Part shown: piece by piece, positions 1 to 9,405 of the stretch
Numbering within the stretch: position 1 is the first letter of the stretch
How the letters are laid out: every line of letters begins with the position of its first letter
Source of the DNA: Paracraurococcus ruber
GTDB lineage: Bacteria; Pseudomonadota; Alphaproteobacteria; Acetobacterales; Acetobacteraceae
Assembly: GCF_004353985.1 (NCBI RefSeq)
Contig: NZ_SMOA01000026.1
Coordinates: forward strand, 1 to 45,343
Length of the DNA stretch: 45,343 nucleotides
Reading direction: 5' to 3'
Notes under the pieces: generated by a model
Seen by the model: the letters and a program-made list of their open reading frames with translations, nothing else
The model's database searches: none
Told to the model about the DNA's origin: nothing
Program-made: the position numbers and the translations under genes

Positions 1-12
1 CCGACGGGGCGC

Positions 13-30
13 CGCGGCACGGGTGCCGCG
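13..30. terminator. GC-rich inverted repeat after the quinone oxidoreductase gene
   Basis: Arms 13-20 and 23-30 are exact reverse complements with almost no loop, so a folded RNA would open the innermost pairs. The repeat lies about 40 bp past the stop codon of the minus-strand gene ending at 70. It could act as a terminator, but there is no T tract. The rest of positions 1-69 holds nothing recognisable. Confidence 0.3.
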
Positions 31-69
31 CGGGCGGCGGTGCCCGGTCCCGCGCCGCGCGCCGCCGTG

Positions 70-1077
70 TCACGCCGCCACCCGCAGCATGATCTTGCCG
101 ATATGCGTGCTGGTCTCCATCAGCGCATGCGCCGCCGCCGCCTCGGCCAGCGGGAAGACCTGGTGGATCGGCGGCGCGACCTTGCCTTCCTCCAGCAGCG
201 GCCAGACCTTGCCGCGCAGCGCCGCGGCGATCTCGCCCTTCTGGGCGGTGGTGCGCGGCCGCATGGTGCTGCCCGTCACGGTCAGGCGGCGGGTCATGAT
301 CGGGCGCAGGTCCACCTTCGCCGCCTCGAACCCGCCGAGGAAGGCGATGATGACCAGCCGCCCGTCCATCGCCAGGCAGCGCAGGTTGCGGGCGAAATAC
401 TCGGCGCCGACCATGTCCAGCACGACGTCGGCCAGCCTGCCGCCGGTCGCTTCCTTCACCGCCTCGGCGAAATCCTGCTCGCGGTAGTTCACCGCGTGGT
501 CGGCGCCGAGCTTCGTCATCGCGGCGCATTTGGCGGCGCTGCCGGCGGTGGCGATCACCGTCGCACCGAAGGCCTTCGCGAGCTGGATGGCGGTGACGCC
601 GATGCCCGAGGTTCCCCCGTGGATCAGGACGGTCTCGCCGGCGGCCAGCCTGCCATGGCCGAACAGGTTGGCCCAGACGGTGAAGAAGGTCTCGGGCAGC
701 GCCGCGGCGCGGATGGCGTCGTAGCCCTTGGGCCAGGGCAGGCACTGCGCCGCCGGCGCGACGCAGTATTCGGCATAGGCGCCGCCATTGGTCAGGGCGC
801 AGACCCGGTCGCCGACCTGCCAGGGTCCGGCCTGCGGGCCGACCGCCACCACCTCCCCCGCCGTCTCCAGCCCGATGACCGGGCTGGCGCCGGGCGGCGG
901 CGGGTATTCGCCCTTGCGCTGCGCCACGTCCGGCCGGTTCACGCCGGTGGCCAGCACGCGGATCAGCACCTCATCCTCCCGCGGCCGCGGCAGCGGGCCC
1001 TGCTTCGGCACCAGCACCTCCGGCGCGCCGCCGGCGCCGTGGTCGATATAGGTCATGGTCTCGGGCAGGCTGGGCAT
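70..1077 (-). CDS. NAD(P)H:quinone oxidoreductase, zinc-independent MDR family
   Basis: 335 aa, the length of PIG3/TP53I3-type quinone oxidoreductases. The N-terminal GroES-like half carries the MDR core (residues [12 protein letters not shown], then [17 protein letters not shown]). The Rossmann half carries HGGTSGIG, the dinucleotide-binding loop typical of this branch (normally NADPH). The Cys/His ligands of zinc alcohol dehydrogenases are absent, so a zinc-independent enzyme reducing quinones or enones is expected in the cytoplasm. The start MPSLPETM at 1077 gives the usual family N-terminus; an in-frame open stretch upstream is antisense to other genes and is not coding. It diverges from the binding-protein gene at 1231 across a 153-bp gap. 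The exact substrate cannot be read from sequence. Confidence 0.9.
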   Translation of the reverse strand: MPSLPETMTYIDHGAGGAPEVLVPKQGPLPRPREDEVLIRVLATGVNRPDVAQRKGEYPPPPGASPVIGLETAGEVVAVGPQAGPWQVGDRVCALTNGGAYAEYCVAPAAQCLPWPKGYDAIRAAALPETFFTVWANLFGHGRLAAGETVLIHGGTSGIGVTAIQLAKAFGATVIATAGSAAKCAAMTKLGADHAVNYREQDFAEAVKEATGGRLADVVLDMVGAEYFARNLRCLAMDGRLVIIAFLGGFEAAKVDLRPIMTRRLTVTGSTMRPRTTAQKGEIAAALRGKVWPLLEEGKVAPPIHQVFPLAEAAAAHALMETSTHIGKIMLRVAA

Positions 1078-1196
1078 GGCGGTCGGTCTCCGGCGGGGCG
1101 CGGAGGTTTCCGCCCCGACCCGCGCCCCGTCAAGCCGCGGCGGCGGGCGGGGTTGCGCGTTCGCGCGGCCGCGCTGAGTATCCGCGCGAATCCCGC

Positions 1197-1228
1197 CCCC
1201 GAAGGCACCTGTCCCCGAAGGCACCTGG
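1197..1228 (+). repeat. 16-bp tandem duplication spanning the ribosome binding site of the next gene
   Basis: Two adjacent copies of CCCCGAAGGCACCTG(T/G) occupy 1197-1212 and 1213-1228, differing only at the last base. Each carries a GAAGG Shine-Dalgarno-like core; the second core (1217-1221) sits 9 bases before the ATG at 1231, the first 25 bases before it. Confidence 0.75.
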
Positions 1229-1230
1229 CC

Positions 1231-2466
1231 ATGGCCCGCTTCGCCCGCCGCCCGCTGCTCGGCGGCCTCGCCGCCCTCGCGGCCGCGCGCCCGGCCCTGG
1301 CGCAGCAGCCGGCCGAGGGCGGCAGCACGCGGCTGGGCGCGCTGTTCCCCTTCACCGGCCCGCTCGCGCTGCTGGGCGACGAGCATTTCCGCGGCCTGGA
1401 ACTGGCGGCCGAGGAGCGCAACGCCGCCGGCGGCCTGCTCGGCCGGCCGATCCGGCTGCTGCGCGGCGACGCGGCGGATGCCGAACGGGCGCAGGCCGAG
1501 GCGAAGCGGCTGATCGGGCCGGACCGGGCGCTGGCCATCCTCGGCACCTGCGCCTCCCCGCTCTCCTTCGCCGCCAGCCAGGCGGCGGAGCTGGCCGGCG
1601 TGCCCTATCTCGAGCTCGGCGCCATCGCCGACCCGATCACCGAGCGCGGCTTCCGTCTGCTGTTCCGCACCGCGCCGCGCGCCACGGAATTCGGCCGCGT
1701 GGCGGTGGATGCCATCCCCGACCTGCTGGCCGCGGCCTGGACCGTGCCGGCCGGCGGGCTGAAGATCGTGCTGCTGCACGAGGACAGCCTCTATGGCCAG
1801 TCCTTCGCCGCGGCGGCGGAGGCGCAGCTGAAGGCCCGCGCCCTGCCGCTGGCCGAGAGGGTGGGCTATGGCGCGCGCAGCATCGAATGGGCGCCGATCA
1901 TCCAACGGCTGCGCGGCCACGGCGCCGACGTGCTGCTGCATGCCGGCTACCAGAACGACATCCTGCTGCTGTACCGCGGCCTGCGGGAGGCCGCCTGGCG
2001 GCCGCGCATGGTGATCGGCGCCGGCGCCGGCTACAGCCTGGTGGATTCGGCGCATGCCATCGGCCCGGATTTCGAGGGCACGCTGGTCGCCGATGTCCCG
2101 GGCTATGAGGTGAACGACCGCTTCGCGCCGGGCGTGCGCCCCTTCCTGGAGCTCTATCGCAAGCGCTACGGCAGCGAGCCGCGGTCGGGCCACAGCCTGG
2201 CGAACTATGTCGGCGCCCGGGCGGGGTTCGATGCCATCCAGCGCGCCGCCGCGCCGGAGCGCGACCGCATCCGCGCCGCGCTGGCCGCGACCGAGGTGCC
2301 GGAGGGCGGCACGGCGAATGGCTGGGGCATCCGCTTCGACGACAAGGGGCAGAACCAGCGGACGCGGGTCCTGCTGCAGCAATGGCAGGGCGGCAGGCTG
2401 GTGGCGGTGGCGCCGGCCGAAGCGGCGACCGCCGCCCTGCGGGCCAGCATGGGCGCGGTGGGGTAG
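1231..2466 (+). CDS. ABC transporter substrate-binding protein, Leu/Ile/Val (type 1 periplasmic) family
   Basis: 411 aa. Residues 1-25 form a secretion signal (Arg-rich start, Ala/Leu core, ending RPALA before QQP). The mature part begins with [15 protein letters not shown] and contains [12 protein letters not shown], a classic start of branched-chain amino-acid/amide binding proteins (Peripla_BP_6). It should bind a small amino acid, amide or aromatic acid in the periplasm. No permease or ATPase of the matching LivHMGF type is nearby, so this is an orphan receptor or works with a remote transporter. The ATG at 1231 is preceded by a duplicated GAAGG motif. The gene converges on the Bug gene ending at 2781. 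Confidence 0.88.
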   Translation: MARFARRPLLGGLAALAAARPALAQQPAEGGSTRLGALFPFTGPLALLGDEHFRGLELAAEERNAAGGLLGRPIRLLRGDAADAERAQAEAKRLIGPDRALAILGTCASPLSFAASQAAELAGVPYLELGAIADPITERGFRLLFRTAPRATEFGRVAVDAIPDLLAAAWTVPAGGLKIVLLHEDSLYGQSFAAAAEAQLKARALPLAERVGYGARSIEWAPIIQRLRGHGADVLLHAGYQNDILLLYRGLREAAWRPRMVIGAGAGYSLVDSAHAIGPDFEGTLVADVPGYEVNDRFAPGVRPFLELYRKRYGSEPRSGHSLANYVGARAGFDAIQRAAAPERDRIRAALAATEVPEGGTANGWGIRFDDKGQNQRTRVLLQQWQGGRLVAVAPAEAATAALRASMGAVG

Positions 2467-2780
2467 CGGGGCCCGCGCCGACGCGGGGCGTCGGTCGGGA
2501 CCGGCCGACCAGCCATGGGCGCAAGGCGGGGCAAGCGGGCCGCGCCATCCGGCCGCGCGGCGGACGCCATCCATCCGCGGGCATGCCGCCTGTGGGCGGA
2601 CCGGACGCGGCGCAGACCCTGCCGCCGCGACGGGATGCGGCCACGGCGCGACGGCCAAGCCCACCTGTCCCGCCACCGCGGACCCACCATGCTGCGGCGC
2701 GAAGGCGACGGCGATCCGCCGCGTTCCGTCGCCTGCCCGCACCGGGATCGCGCGGCCGGGCGGCGTCCCGGCCGCGAGCG
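2467..2780. other. 314-bp convergent intergenic region with hairpins
   Basis: No coding sequence is convincing here on either strand. Three inverted repeats are visible: CCGACGC/GCGTCGG at 2478-2494 with a 3-base loop, GGTCGG/CCGACC at 2493-2510, and a 10-bp stem at 2751-2776 listed separately. The first lies 12 bases after the stop of the plus-strand binding protein and could end its transcript. Confidence 0.5.
2751..2776 (-). terminator. Probable terminator of the Bug gene
   Basis: A perfect 10-bp stem (CGCGGCCGGG / CCCGGCCGCG) with a 6-base loop lies 4 bases downstream of the minus-strand stop codon at 2781-2783. It lacks a clear T tract, as is common in very G+C-rich genomes. Confidence 0.55.
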
Positions 2781-3755
2781 CTATTCCACCCGGATGCCGG
2801 CCTGGCGGATCGTCGCCTCCCACTTGGCGATCTCGTCCATCAGCCAGCGCGTCGCCGTCTCCGGCGTCGTGTCGCTGCGGAGATCCATGGTCAGGTCGGT
2901 CAGGCGGCGGCGGACATTGTCCTGCGCCGCCACCTGGTTGAAGGCGGCGTTGATCGCCTGCACCACCGGCGCCGGCGTGCCGGCCGGGGCCAGCACCATG
3001 TGCCAGGTGTAGCTCTCGGCGCCCTGGATGCCGGCCTCGGCGAAGGTCGGCACCTCCGGCGCCTGGGCCAGGCGACGGTCGGCGGACACGCCGAGCGCCC
3101 GGGCATCGCCGCGGGTGTGGTAGGGCAGGCCGCCCGCCGCGACATCCATGAACATCGCCAGCCGGCCCGAGAGCAGGTCCGGCATGCCGGCGGCCGAGCC
3201 GCGATAGGGCACGTGGTTCACCGCGAGGCCGCCGGCGCGCGCCAGGAACAGCTCGGTCGCCAGGTGCACGGCGCCGCCATTGCCGCTGCTGCCGTAGTCG
3301 TACTTGCCGGGATTGGCGCGGTAGAGCGCGACCAGGTCCTGCAGGCTGCGGGCGGGCAGGTCCTTGTTCACCAGCAGCACCATCGGGATGACGCCGAGCA
3401 GCGCGACGGGCTGGAAATCCGCGACGGGATCGAAGGGCAGGCGCGGGAACAGCGCGCGCAGCACCGAATGGGCGATGGTGTTGTAGAGCAGGGTGTGGCC
3501 GTCCTTCGGCGCCTTCGCCACCACCTCCGACCCGACGACCACGCCGGCGCCGGTGCGGTTCTCCACGACCACCCGCTGCGGCAGGATCTTCGACAATTCC
3601 TCGGCGAAGAGCCGGGCGGGGATGTCGGTGGGCCCGCCGGCGGCGAAGGGCACGACCAGCCGGACGGGCTGGCTGGGCCAGGGCGCCTGGGCGCGGCCGA
3701 CCGCCGGCAGGGCGAGGCCGGCGGCGGCGAGGGTCAGGACGGAGCGGCGTTGCAT
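2781..3755 (-). CDS. Bug/TctC family tripartite tricarboxylate transporter receptor
   Basis: 324 aa. An export signal ([17 protein letters not shown], cut near GRAQA) precedes the Bug fold: [19 protein letters not shown] at the mature N-terminus, [19 protein letters not shown], and a C-terminal [13 protein letters not shown]. This family captures carboxylates such as citrate, nicotinate or aromatic acids in the periplasm. Membrane partners TctA/TctB are not in the window, which is usual for the very expanded Bug family. The start at 3755 was chosen for the signal peptide and the GGGGGA Shine-Dalgarno just upstream on the minus strand; a longer in-frame start would add 19 residues before the signal. 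It lies 53 bp downstream of ugpC in the same direction, so it may be a tail of that operon. Confidence 0.92.
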   Translation of the reverse strand: MQRRSVLTLAAAGLALPAVGRAQAPWPSQPVRLVVPFAAGGPTDIPARLFAEELSKILPQRVVVENRTGAGVVVGSEVVAKAPKDGHTLLYNTIAHSVLRALFPRLPFDPVADFQPVALLGVIPMVLLVNKDLPARSLQDLVALYRANPGKYDYGSSGNGGAVHLATELFLARAGGLAVNHVPYRGSAAGMPDLLSGRLAMFMDVAAGGLPYHTRGDARALGVSADRRLAQAPEVPTFAEAGIQGAESYTWHMVLAPAGTPAPVVQAINAAFNQVAAQDNVRRRLTDLTMDLRSDTTPETATRWLMDEIAKWEATIRQAGIRVE

Positions 3756-3808
3756 GGGCGGATCCCCCGGCTTGTTGCGGCGGGAGATGGCCCAGCCCCC
3801 GGCCGGGA

Positions 3809-4882
3809 TCAAGCCGGGGCGGGATCGAGCCGGCGGCCGCCCTCGGCGACGAAGACATGCAGGTGCTCCGCCGGCAGCGTCACCGGCAGGGTGCCGTCGC
3901 GCGGGGCGGGCCCGGCCAGGCGGATCACCAGCGCCTCCCCGTCCGGCAGGCGGCCATGCAGCACGGTCTCCGACCCCAACGGCTCGGCCAGGTCGATGGC
4001 CAGCGGCAGCCCGCCCGCCTCCAGCCGCAGATGCTCCGGCCTCAGGCCGATGGTCAGCGGCAGCCCGTCCGGGCCGGGGCGCGGGCCATCGGCGAAGGGG
4101 ATGGTGGGGCCGGCCCGCAGCGCCACGGCGCGGCCCCCCCCGGCCAGCACGCCTTCGAGGAAGTTCATCGCCGGGCTGCCGATGAAGCCGGCCACGTAGG
4201 TGTCGGCCGGCCGCTCGAAGATCTCCATCGGCGTCGCCACCTGCGCGGCATGGCCCTGATGCATGACGACCAGGCGGTCGCCGAGCGTCATCGCCTCGAT
4301 CTGGTCATGCGTGACGAACAGGGATGTGACGCCGAGCCGCTTCTGCAGCCGGCGGATCTCGGCCCGCATCTGCACCCGCAGCTTGGCGTCGAGGTTCGAC
4401 AGCGGCTCGTCGAACAGGAAGAGCTTCGGCTCGCGGACGATGGCGCGGCCCATGGCGACGCGCTGGCGCTGGCCGCCCGAAAGCTGCCGCGGCCGCCGGT
4501 CCAGCAGCGCCTCGATCCCCAGCAGGGCGGCGGCGTCGCGGACGCGGCGGTCGATCTCGGGCCGCGGCAGGCCGCGGATCTTCAGGCCGTAGCCCATGTT
4601 CTGCGCCACGCTCATGTGCGGGTAGAGCGCGTAGTTCTGGAAGACCATGGCGATGTCGCGGTCGGCCGGCTCCAGCGCCGTCACGTCGCGGCCGCCGATG
4701 CGGACGCTGCCGGCCGTCGGCGTCTCCAGCCCCGCCACGATTCGCAGCAGGGTGGACTTGCCGCAGCCGGAGGCGCCGACGATGACGATCATCTCGCCAT
4801 CCGCCACGGCGAGGTCGACGCCGTGCAGCACGCGGGTGGCGCCGAAGGCCTTCTGCACCCCCGACAGATCCAAGGTAGCCAT
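3809..4882 (-). CDS. ugpC: UgpC-type ABC transporter ATPase
   Basis: 357 aa, the normal length for the MalK/UgpC family. Visible motifs: Walker [10 protein letters not shown] (36-44), Q-loop in FQNYALYPH (about 81-89), signature LSGGQRQ (134-140), Walker B LFLFDEP (154-160), H-loop His192. A C-terminal regulatory TOBE/OB domain follows from about residue 235 ([14 protein letters not shown]). It hydrolyses ATP to power the UgpAE permease. The start ATG shares one base with the stop of the permease gene (TAATG), so the two are translationally coupled. The assignment as ugpC rests mainly on the true UgpB-like receptor at the head of the operon. Confidence 0.93.
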   Translation of the reverse strand: MATLDLSGVQKAFGATRVLHGVDLAVADGEMIVIVGASGCGKSTLLRIVAGLETPTAGSVRIGGRDVTALEPADRDIAMVFQNYALYPHMSVAQNMGYGLKIRGLPRPEIDRRVRDAAALLGIEALLDRRPRQLSGGQRQRVAMGRAIVREPKLFLFDEPLSNLDAKLRVQMRAEIRRLQKRLGVTSLFVTHDQIEAMTLGDRLVVMHQGHAAQVATPMEIFERPADTYVAGFIGSPAMNFLEGVLAGGGRAVALRAGPTIPFADGPRPGPDGLPLTIGLRPEHLRLEAGGLPLAIDLAEPLGSETVLHGRLPDGEALVIRLAGPAPRDGTLPVTLPAEHLHVFVAEGGRRLDPAPA

Positions 4883-5769
4883 TACTTCTCGGTCTCCGTC
4901 AGGCCCTTGACGAACCAGCGCTGCATGAGGACCACGACCGCGACCGGCGGCAGCAGCGCCAGCACGCAGGTGGCCATGACGATGTTCCAGTCGGTGTTCG
5001 CCTCGGACCCGATCATCTTCACCATGCCGATGACGATGGTCTCCACATCGGCCGAGGTGGCGACCAGCAGCGGCCAGAGATACTGGTTCCAGCCATAGAC
5101 GAAGAGGATGACGAAGAGCGCCGCCATGTTGGTGCGCGACAGCGGCAGCACGACGTCGAGGAAGAACCGCACCGGCCCGGCGCCGTCCATCTTCGCCGCC
5201 TCGACGAACTCGTCCGGGATGGTCAGGAAGAACTGGCGGAACAGCAGGGTCGCGGTCGCCGAGGCGATGATCGGGATGATCAGCCCGGCATAGGTGTTCA
5301 CCAGCCCGAGGTCGGAGACGACCTTGAAGGTGGGGAAGATCCGCACCTCCACCGGCAGCATCAGGGTGATGAAGATCGACCAGAAGGCCAGCTGCCGGAA
5401 CGGGAAGCGGAAGAACACCACGGCATAGGCCGAGATGATGGAGATGGCGATCTTGCCCACCGCGATGGCCAGCGCCATCACCGTGCTGTTGAACAGCATG
5501 CGCCCGACCGGCACGCCGGCGCCGCCCTGTTCCAGCGCGGCGCGGTAATTCTCCAGCGCATGGCCGCCGGGCAGCAGCGGCACCTCGCCGCGGCCGATGG
5601 TCGCGGCGTCATGCGTCGAGCCCATCAGGACGATCCAGATGGGCAGGAAGAACAGCAGCACGCCCAGCAGCAGGACGGCATGCGCCACCCAGTCCGGCCG
5701 GGGGCCCTGGCGGTGCGGCGCGGCCTCGGCCGGCAGGGCCAGGCCCCGCGTCGTTTCAGTAGTGGACAC
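4882..5769 (-). CDS. ugpE: UgpE-type ABC permease
   Basis: 295 aa with six predicted membrane segments (first about 29-50). The cytoplasmic EAA loop reads [16 protein letters not shown] near residues 190-205, the docking site for the ATPase. With UgpA it forms the membrane channel for sn-glycerol-3-phosphate or glycerophosphodiesters. Its start overlaps the end of ugpA by 14 nt, and its stop overlaps the ugpC start by one base. The C-terminus [12 protein letters not shown] is typical of this family. Confidence 0.92.
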   Translation of the reverse strand: MSTTETTRGLALPAEAAPHRQGPRPDWVAHAVLLLGVLLFFLPIWIVLMGSTHDAATIGRGEVPLLPGGHALENYRAALEQGGAGVPVGRMLFNSTVMALAIAVGKIAISIISAYAVVFFRFPFRQLAFWSIFITLMLPVEVRIFPTFKVVSDLGLVNTYAGLIIPIIASATATLLFRQFFLTIPDEFVEAAKMDGAGPVRFFLDVVLPLSRTNMAALFVILFVYGWNQYLWPLLVATSADVETIVIGMVKMIGSEANTDWNIVMATCVLALLPPVAVVVLMQRWFVKGLTETEK

Positions 5770-6637
5770 GGCGTTCGATGAACCGGAACTGGATGGCGGT
5801 GAGGGCGATGACGACCAGCATCAGCACCACGGATTGCGCCGAGGACAGGCCGATGTCGAGGTTGACCCGGCCGTCCACATAGGCGCGGTAGATGAGCGTC
5901 TCCGTCGCCTTGGCCGGGCCGCCCTTGGTCAGCGCGTCGATGACGCCGAAGGTGTCGAAGAAGGCATAGACCAGGTTCACCACCAGCAGGAAGAAGGTGG
6001 TGGGCGAGAGCAGCGGGAAGGTGATGGTCCAGAAGCGGTAGGCCGGCCGGGCGCCGTCGATCGCCGCCGCCTCCAGCACGCTCTTCGGGATGCTCTGCAG
6101 CCCCGCCAGGAAGAAGATGAAGTTGTAGGAGACCTGCTTCCAGGCGGAGGCGAGGATGACCATCAGCATCGCCTGGTTGCCGTTCAGCTTGTAGTCCCAC
6201 GGGATGCCGGCGCCGTTCAGCGCCCGCCCGACCAGCCCGATCTGCGGGTGGAACAGGAAGATCCACAGCACGGCGGCGACCGCGGGGGCGATGGCATAGG
6301 GCCAGATCAGCAGCGTGCGGTAGGCGCCGCTGCCGCGGATCTGCCGGTCCGCCAGCACCGCCAGCAGCAGGGCGGTGGCCAGCGCGATGACCGTGACGCC
6401 GGTGGAGAACACCACGGTGTTGCGGATGGTCTCGAGGTAGAGCGGGTCGGCGAAGAGGTCGGTGAAATTCTCGAGCCCGACGAAGGTCGAGCGGATGCCG
6501 AAGGCGTCCTGCCGCAGGAAGGAGAACCACACCGCCTGCCCGGCCGGCCAGAAGAAGAAGACGATGGTGATGAGCAGCTGCGGCGCCAGCAGCGCCAGCG
6601 GCAGCGCCTTGCCCCTGAAGACGACCTTCCGTTCCAA
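5756..6637 (-). CDS. ugpA: UgpA-type ABC permease
   Basis: 293 aa, six membrane segments with a large periplasmic loop after the first ([21 protein letters not shown], the standard start of MalF/UgpA proteins). The EAA loop is present ([15 protein letters not shown]). It forms a heterodimer with UgpE. The gene follows ugpB by 78 bp, a gap filled by a paired-hairpin element. It overlaps ugpE by 14 nt. The start MERKVVF at 6637 is chosen because the first membrane helix follows at once; longer reading in the same frame runs into the hairpin. Confidence 0.92.
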   Translation of the reverse strand: MERKVVFRGKALPLALLAPQLLITIVFFFWPAGQAVWFSFLRQDAFGIRSTFVGLENFTDLFADPLYLETIRNTVVFSTGVTVIALATALLLAVLADRQIRGSGAYRTLLIWPYAIAPAVAAVLWIFLFHPQIGLVGRALNGAGIPWDYKLNGNQAMLMVILASAWKQVSYNFIFFLAGLQSIPKSVLEAAAIDGARPAYRFWTITFPLLSPTTFFLLVVNLVYAFFDTFGVIDALTKGGPAKATETLIYRAYVDGRVNLDIGLSSAQSVVLMLVVIALTAIQFRFIERRVHY

Positions 6638-6654
6638 CCGCGGACTCCTGGTTT

Positions 6655-6710
6655 CCAGGGGCCCCGCGGCCCCTGGTGGGAGGATCCGGGGAGGGCAACG
6701 CCCTCCCCGG
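6655..6710. repeat. Paired-hairpin element, copy A (between ugpB and ugpA)
   Basis: Hairpin 1 is CCAGGGGCC / GGCCCCTGG at 6655-6663 and 6668-6676 with loop CCGC. Hairpin 2 is CCGGGGAGGGC / GCCCTCCCCGG at 6686-6696 and 6700-6710 with loop AAC. The left flank on the plus strand is GGTTTCCA and the spacer is TGGGAGGAT. Operon transcription crosses it in the reverse sense. It could attenuate transcription or protect the ugpB mRNA end so that the receptor is made in excess of the permeases. Confidence 0.8.
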
Positions 6711-6715
6711 GTGGC

Positions 6716-8053
6716 TCAGGCCCGGTTCGCCCGCTCGAAATTCCGCAGCACCACGTTGCCGCGGCGGTTCGCCGCCTCCAGCGCCTGGACGGCGTTCTGC
6801 TGGCCCTGCAGCGCCTTCTCAAGCTCCTCCTGGATCACGTTGCGGATCTCGACGAAGCCGCCCAGGCGGAAGCCCATGGAATTCGGCGTCGGCTCGGCGC
6901 GCGAGAGCTGGCGGATGGCCGCGTCGGCGCCCGGGTTCTGCTGGTAGTAGCCCTCGGCCCGGCCCTTGTCCGCCGCCGCGGTGGTCAGCGGGACATAGCC
7001 GGTGACCTTGTGCCACCACAGGTCCTGGTCGACATCGGAGATGAAGCGGAAGAACTCCGCCACGCCGCGGTATTCCTCGGCCGGGCGGTTGCGGGCGGAC
7101 AGCACCCACAGGCTGGCGCCGCCGATGACGCCGTTCTTCGGCTGCTGGATGACGTCGTCATGGAAGGGCAGCGGCACGCTGACCCACTTGAACTTCGCCT
7201 CCCGCTCCACCCGCGCCCGCAGGCCGGAGGAGTTGAAGCTGATCGCCGCCTCCCCCGCCGGGAAGAGCGGGTCGGCGGCATTGTCCCGGCCGCCATAGCG
7301 GAACAGCCCGTCCTTCTGCAGCTGCAGCAGGAAGTCCATGTGCTTCTGGAAGAAGGGGCTGGCCAGCTGCAGCTCGGCATTCATCCCCTCGAACCCGTTG
7401 GCGCGGGTGGCGAAGGGGATGTCGTGCATGGACGCCATCTGCTCCATCATCACCCAGGTCGGCCAGGTGGTGGTGATGGCGGCCGGCGTGGCATTCGCCG
7501 CCTTGATCCGCTCCGCCGCGGCGCGGACCTGGCGCCAGGTGCGCGGCAGGTCGGTGGTGGACAGCCCGGCCTTCTCGAAGGCATCGAGGTTCAGCCACAT
7601 GATGGCCGAGGACGAGTTGTGCGGCATGGAGATCAGCCGCCCCTGGGTGTCGCTGTAGTAGCCGCGGACGCCGGCGAGGTAGCGCTTCGGGTCCAGCTCC
7701 ACCCCGGCCTCGCCCAGCAGCTGGTGCACCGGGCGGATCGCCGGGCCGGCCGCCATCATGGTGGCCGTCCCCACCTCGAACACCTGGGCGATGTGCGGCG
7801 GGTTGCCGGCGCGCCAGGCGGCGATGGCGCCGGTCATGGTGTCGATGTAGCTGCCCTTGAAGCTGGCATTCACCGTGAAGCGCTGCTGGCTGTCGTTGAA
7901 GCGCTTCACCTGCTCCGCCACCCGCTCGCCGAGCGCCCCGGACAGGCCGTACCAGAACTCGATGGTGGTGCGCCCGGTGCCCTGCGCCCGGATGCTGGCA
8001 GGCGCGGCGAGGCCGAGGGCGGCGGCCCCGGCCAGGAGGGAACGGCGATGCAT
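6716..8053 (-). CDS. ugpB: UgpB-like glycerol-3-phosphate ABC transporter substrate-binding protein
   Basis: 445 aa. A signal peptide with an RR start (MHRRSLLAGAAALGLAAP...IRAQ) leads into TTIEFWYGLSGALGERV. The stretch around residues 85-130 (QVFEVGTATMMAAGPAIRPV, then GYYSDTQGRLISMPHNSS) closely matches what I recall of E. coli UgpB, which binds sn-glycerol-3-phosphate and glycerophosphocholine; this is better support than the generic family-1 receptor fold. It is the first gene of the ugpBAEC operon. The start at 8053 places the signal peptide directly at the N-terminus; a longer frame adds 20 non-signal residues. The 110 bp upstream hold an A+T-rich tract suitable for a promoter. Confidence 0.92.
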   Translation of the reverse strand: MHRRSLLAGAAALGLAAPASIRAQGTGRTTIEFWYGLSGALGERVAEQVKRFNDSQQRFTVNASFKGSYIDTMTGAIAAWRAGNPPHIAQVFEVGTATMMAAGPAIRPVHQLLGEAGVELDPKRYLAGVRGYYSDTQGRLISMPHNSSSAIMWLNLDAFEKAGLSTTDLPRTWRQVRAAAERIKAANATPAAITTTWPTWVMMEQMASMHDIPFATRANGFEGMNAELQLASPFFQKHMDFLLQLQKDGLFRYGGRDNAADPLFPAGEAAISFNSSGLRARVEREAKFKWVSVPLPFHDDVIQQPKNGVIGGASLWVLSARNRPAEEYRGVAEFFRFISDVDQDLWWHKVTGYVPLTTAAADKGRAEGYYQQNPGADAAIRQLSRAEPTPNSMGFRLGGFVEIRNVIQEELEKALQGQQNAVQALEAANRRGNVVLRNFERANRA

Positions 8054-8090
8054 GGCGAAGACTCCCCGGTTCATTGTGCGGTGCGGCAGG

Positions 8091-8135
8091 TAACGGCGCC
8101 CCGTTAAGGCCATGTGACAACAAAAAGTCGAAACG
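8091..8135 (-). promoter_or_regulatory. A+T-rich presumed promoter/operator region of the ugp operon
   Basis: Between ugpB and the upstream gene lies the only A+T-rich tract nearby (8103-8135). It includes an inverted repeat TAACGG/CCGTTA at 8091-8106 and, on the minus strand, a single TTGTCAC (8114-8120) that resembles one Pho-box half-site. A second half-site at the expected 11-bp spacing is not evident, so phosphate control is only a possibility. Confidence 0.4.
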
Positions 8136-8163
8136 ATGAAGGGGGCATGCGCCGGCGCCGCGG

Positions 8164-9327
8164 TCAGGCGGTCAGCCGGGCATAGAGCTCGGGATCGGTC
8201 GCCCCCTCCGTCCCGAACAGCAGGACGCGGCTCCCCTCCTCCAGCCCCAGCGCGGCGCGGCCGAAGGGGTCGCGCGCCAGCAGCAGCAGGGCGGCCAGGC
8301 CGGCGACGGCGCTCTCCCCCGCCTCCAGCTTCGGCGTCCGCCTCGCCAGCAGGCGCATGCAGTCCACGGCGGATTCGTCCGGCACCGCCATCCAGGCGAA
8401 GGCGGCGCGCTCCAGCTCCTGCCAGGCCAGCAGGCTCGGCTCGCCGCAGGCGAGGCCCGCCATCAGCGTGTCGAGATCGCCCTCGACCGTCACCGGCCGC
8501 CCGGCCTCGGCGCTGGCCAGCAGGCAGGCGGCGCGGTCCGGCTCCACCACCACCAGCCTCGGCGCCCTGGTCCCGTAGCGCGCCCGCATCTGGACCGAGA
8601 CGGCGGCCGCGACGCCCCCGACGCCGCCCTGGATGAAGACATGCGTCGGCGGCTCGGGGATCGCCTCGGCCGCTTCCTCGGCCATCAGCCGGTAGCCCTG
8701 CATGACGTCGCGCGGCACCTCGGTATAGCCGGGATAGGAGGTGTCGGAGACGACGAACCAGGCCTCCGCCTCGGCGGTGCGCTGGGCGGCGCGCACGGCG
8801 TCGTCATAGGTGCCGGGCACCACCCGGATCTCGGCGCCGTATCTCGCAATGGCGTCGCGGCGGCCCTGGCTCACGCCTTCATGCACGAAGATCACGCAGC
8901 GGCAGCGGAAGCGCTGCGCGCCCCAGGCGACGCTGCGGCCATGGTTGCCGTCCGTCGCACAGGTGACGGTGATGGCGCCGGTCGCGTCCTTGTGGGTGCC
9001 GTCCGCCATCTCCGCCGCCGTCGCGGCATTGGCGGCGCCGCGGCGGGCCAGTTCCGCCTGCAGCAGCTTCATCACTGCATAGGCCCCGCCCAGCGCCTTG
9101 AAGCTGCCCAGGCCGAAGCGCGGCCCCTCGTCCTTCCAGTGGATGGCGGCGACCCGCGCCGCCTGCGCCAGCTCGGCCAGCGGCAGCAGCGGGGTGGGCG
9201 CATAGCCGGGCCAGGCGGTGATTTCCTCCCTCGCGCGGCGGAAGCCGCCCTCGGGCAGGACGACCACGCCGGGCGTGCCGGCATGGCGGTTGAGCAGCAG
9301 GCGATAGGGTCGGCGCGGAATCGTCAT
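8164..9327 (-). CDS. dpaL: Diaminopropionate ammonia-lyase (PLP fold type II)
   Basis: 387 aa, close to the roughly 400 aa of YgeX/DpaL. PLP-binding Lys77 sits in KDEGPRFGLGSFKALGGAYA (the family has SRFGLNAFK). Asp126 in CATDGNHGRSVAW is the equivalent of the second catalytic acid described for DpaL. QGGVGG is the phosphate loop, and IMAGLACGEP-type sequence occurs as LMAGLACGEPS. It should cleave 2,3-diaminopropionate to pyruvate and ammonia in the cytoplasm. Threonine synthase or serine dehydratase are less likely, given these DpaL-specific strings. It diverges from the gene at 9406 across 78 bp. The start at 9327 leaves a normal N-terminus. Confidence 0.85.
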   Translation of the reverse strand: MTIPRRPYRLLLNRHAGTPGVVVLPEGGFRRAREEITAWPGYAPTPLLPLAELAQAARVAAIHWKDEGPRFGLGSFKALGGAYAVMKLLQAELARRGAANAATAAEMADGTHKDATGAITVTCATDGNHGRSVAWGAQRFRCRCVIFVHEGVSQGRRDAIARYGAEIRVVPGTYDDAVRAAQRTAEAEAWFVVSDTSYPGYTEVPRDVMQGYRLMAEEAAEAIPEPPTHVFIQGGVGGVAAAVSVQMRARYGTRAPRLVVVEPDRAACLLASAEAGRPVTVEGDLDTLMAGLACGEPSLLAWQELERAAFAWMAVPDESAVDCMRLLARRTPKLEAGESAVAGLAALLLLARDPFGRAALGLEEGSRVLLFGTEGATDPELYARLTA

Positions 9328-9405
9328 GGCGGCGGACCATGGCCCGCTTGCGCGCCGCCTGCCAAGGCGCGACACAGCGACCCCCTGGGCAGCGGAAGGA
9401 ACGCC

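Noticed and set aside
1078-3858. Long minus-strand open frame continuing upstream of the quinone oxidoreductase
   Set aside because: The part above 1077 is antisense or out of frame to the two binding-protein genes, with arginine/proline-rich nonsense sequence; only 70-1077 encodes a recognisable protein.
5597-8107. Plus-strand open frame of over 800 codons across the ugp operon
   Set aside because: Antisense to ugpE, ugpA and ugpB, with no domain pattern; the minus-strand genes have full motif support.
8091-8135. Pho box for the ugp operon
   Set aside because: Only one TTGTCAC half-site can be seen; a direct-repeat partner 11 bp away is lacking, so phosphate control is not claimed.
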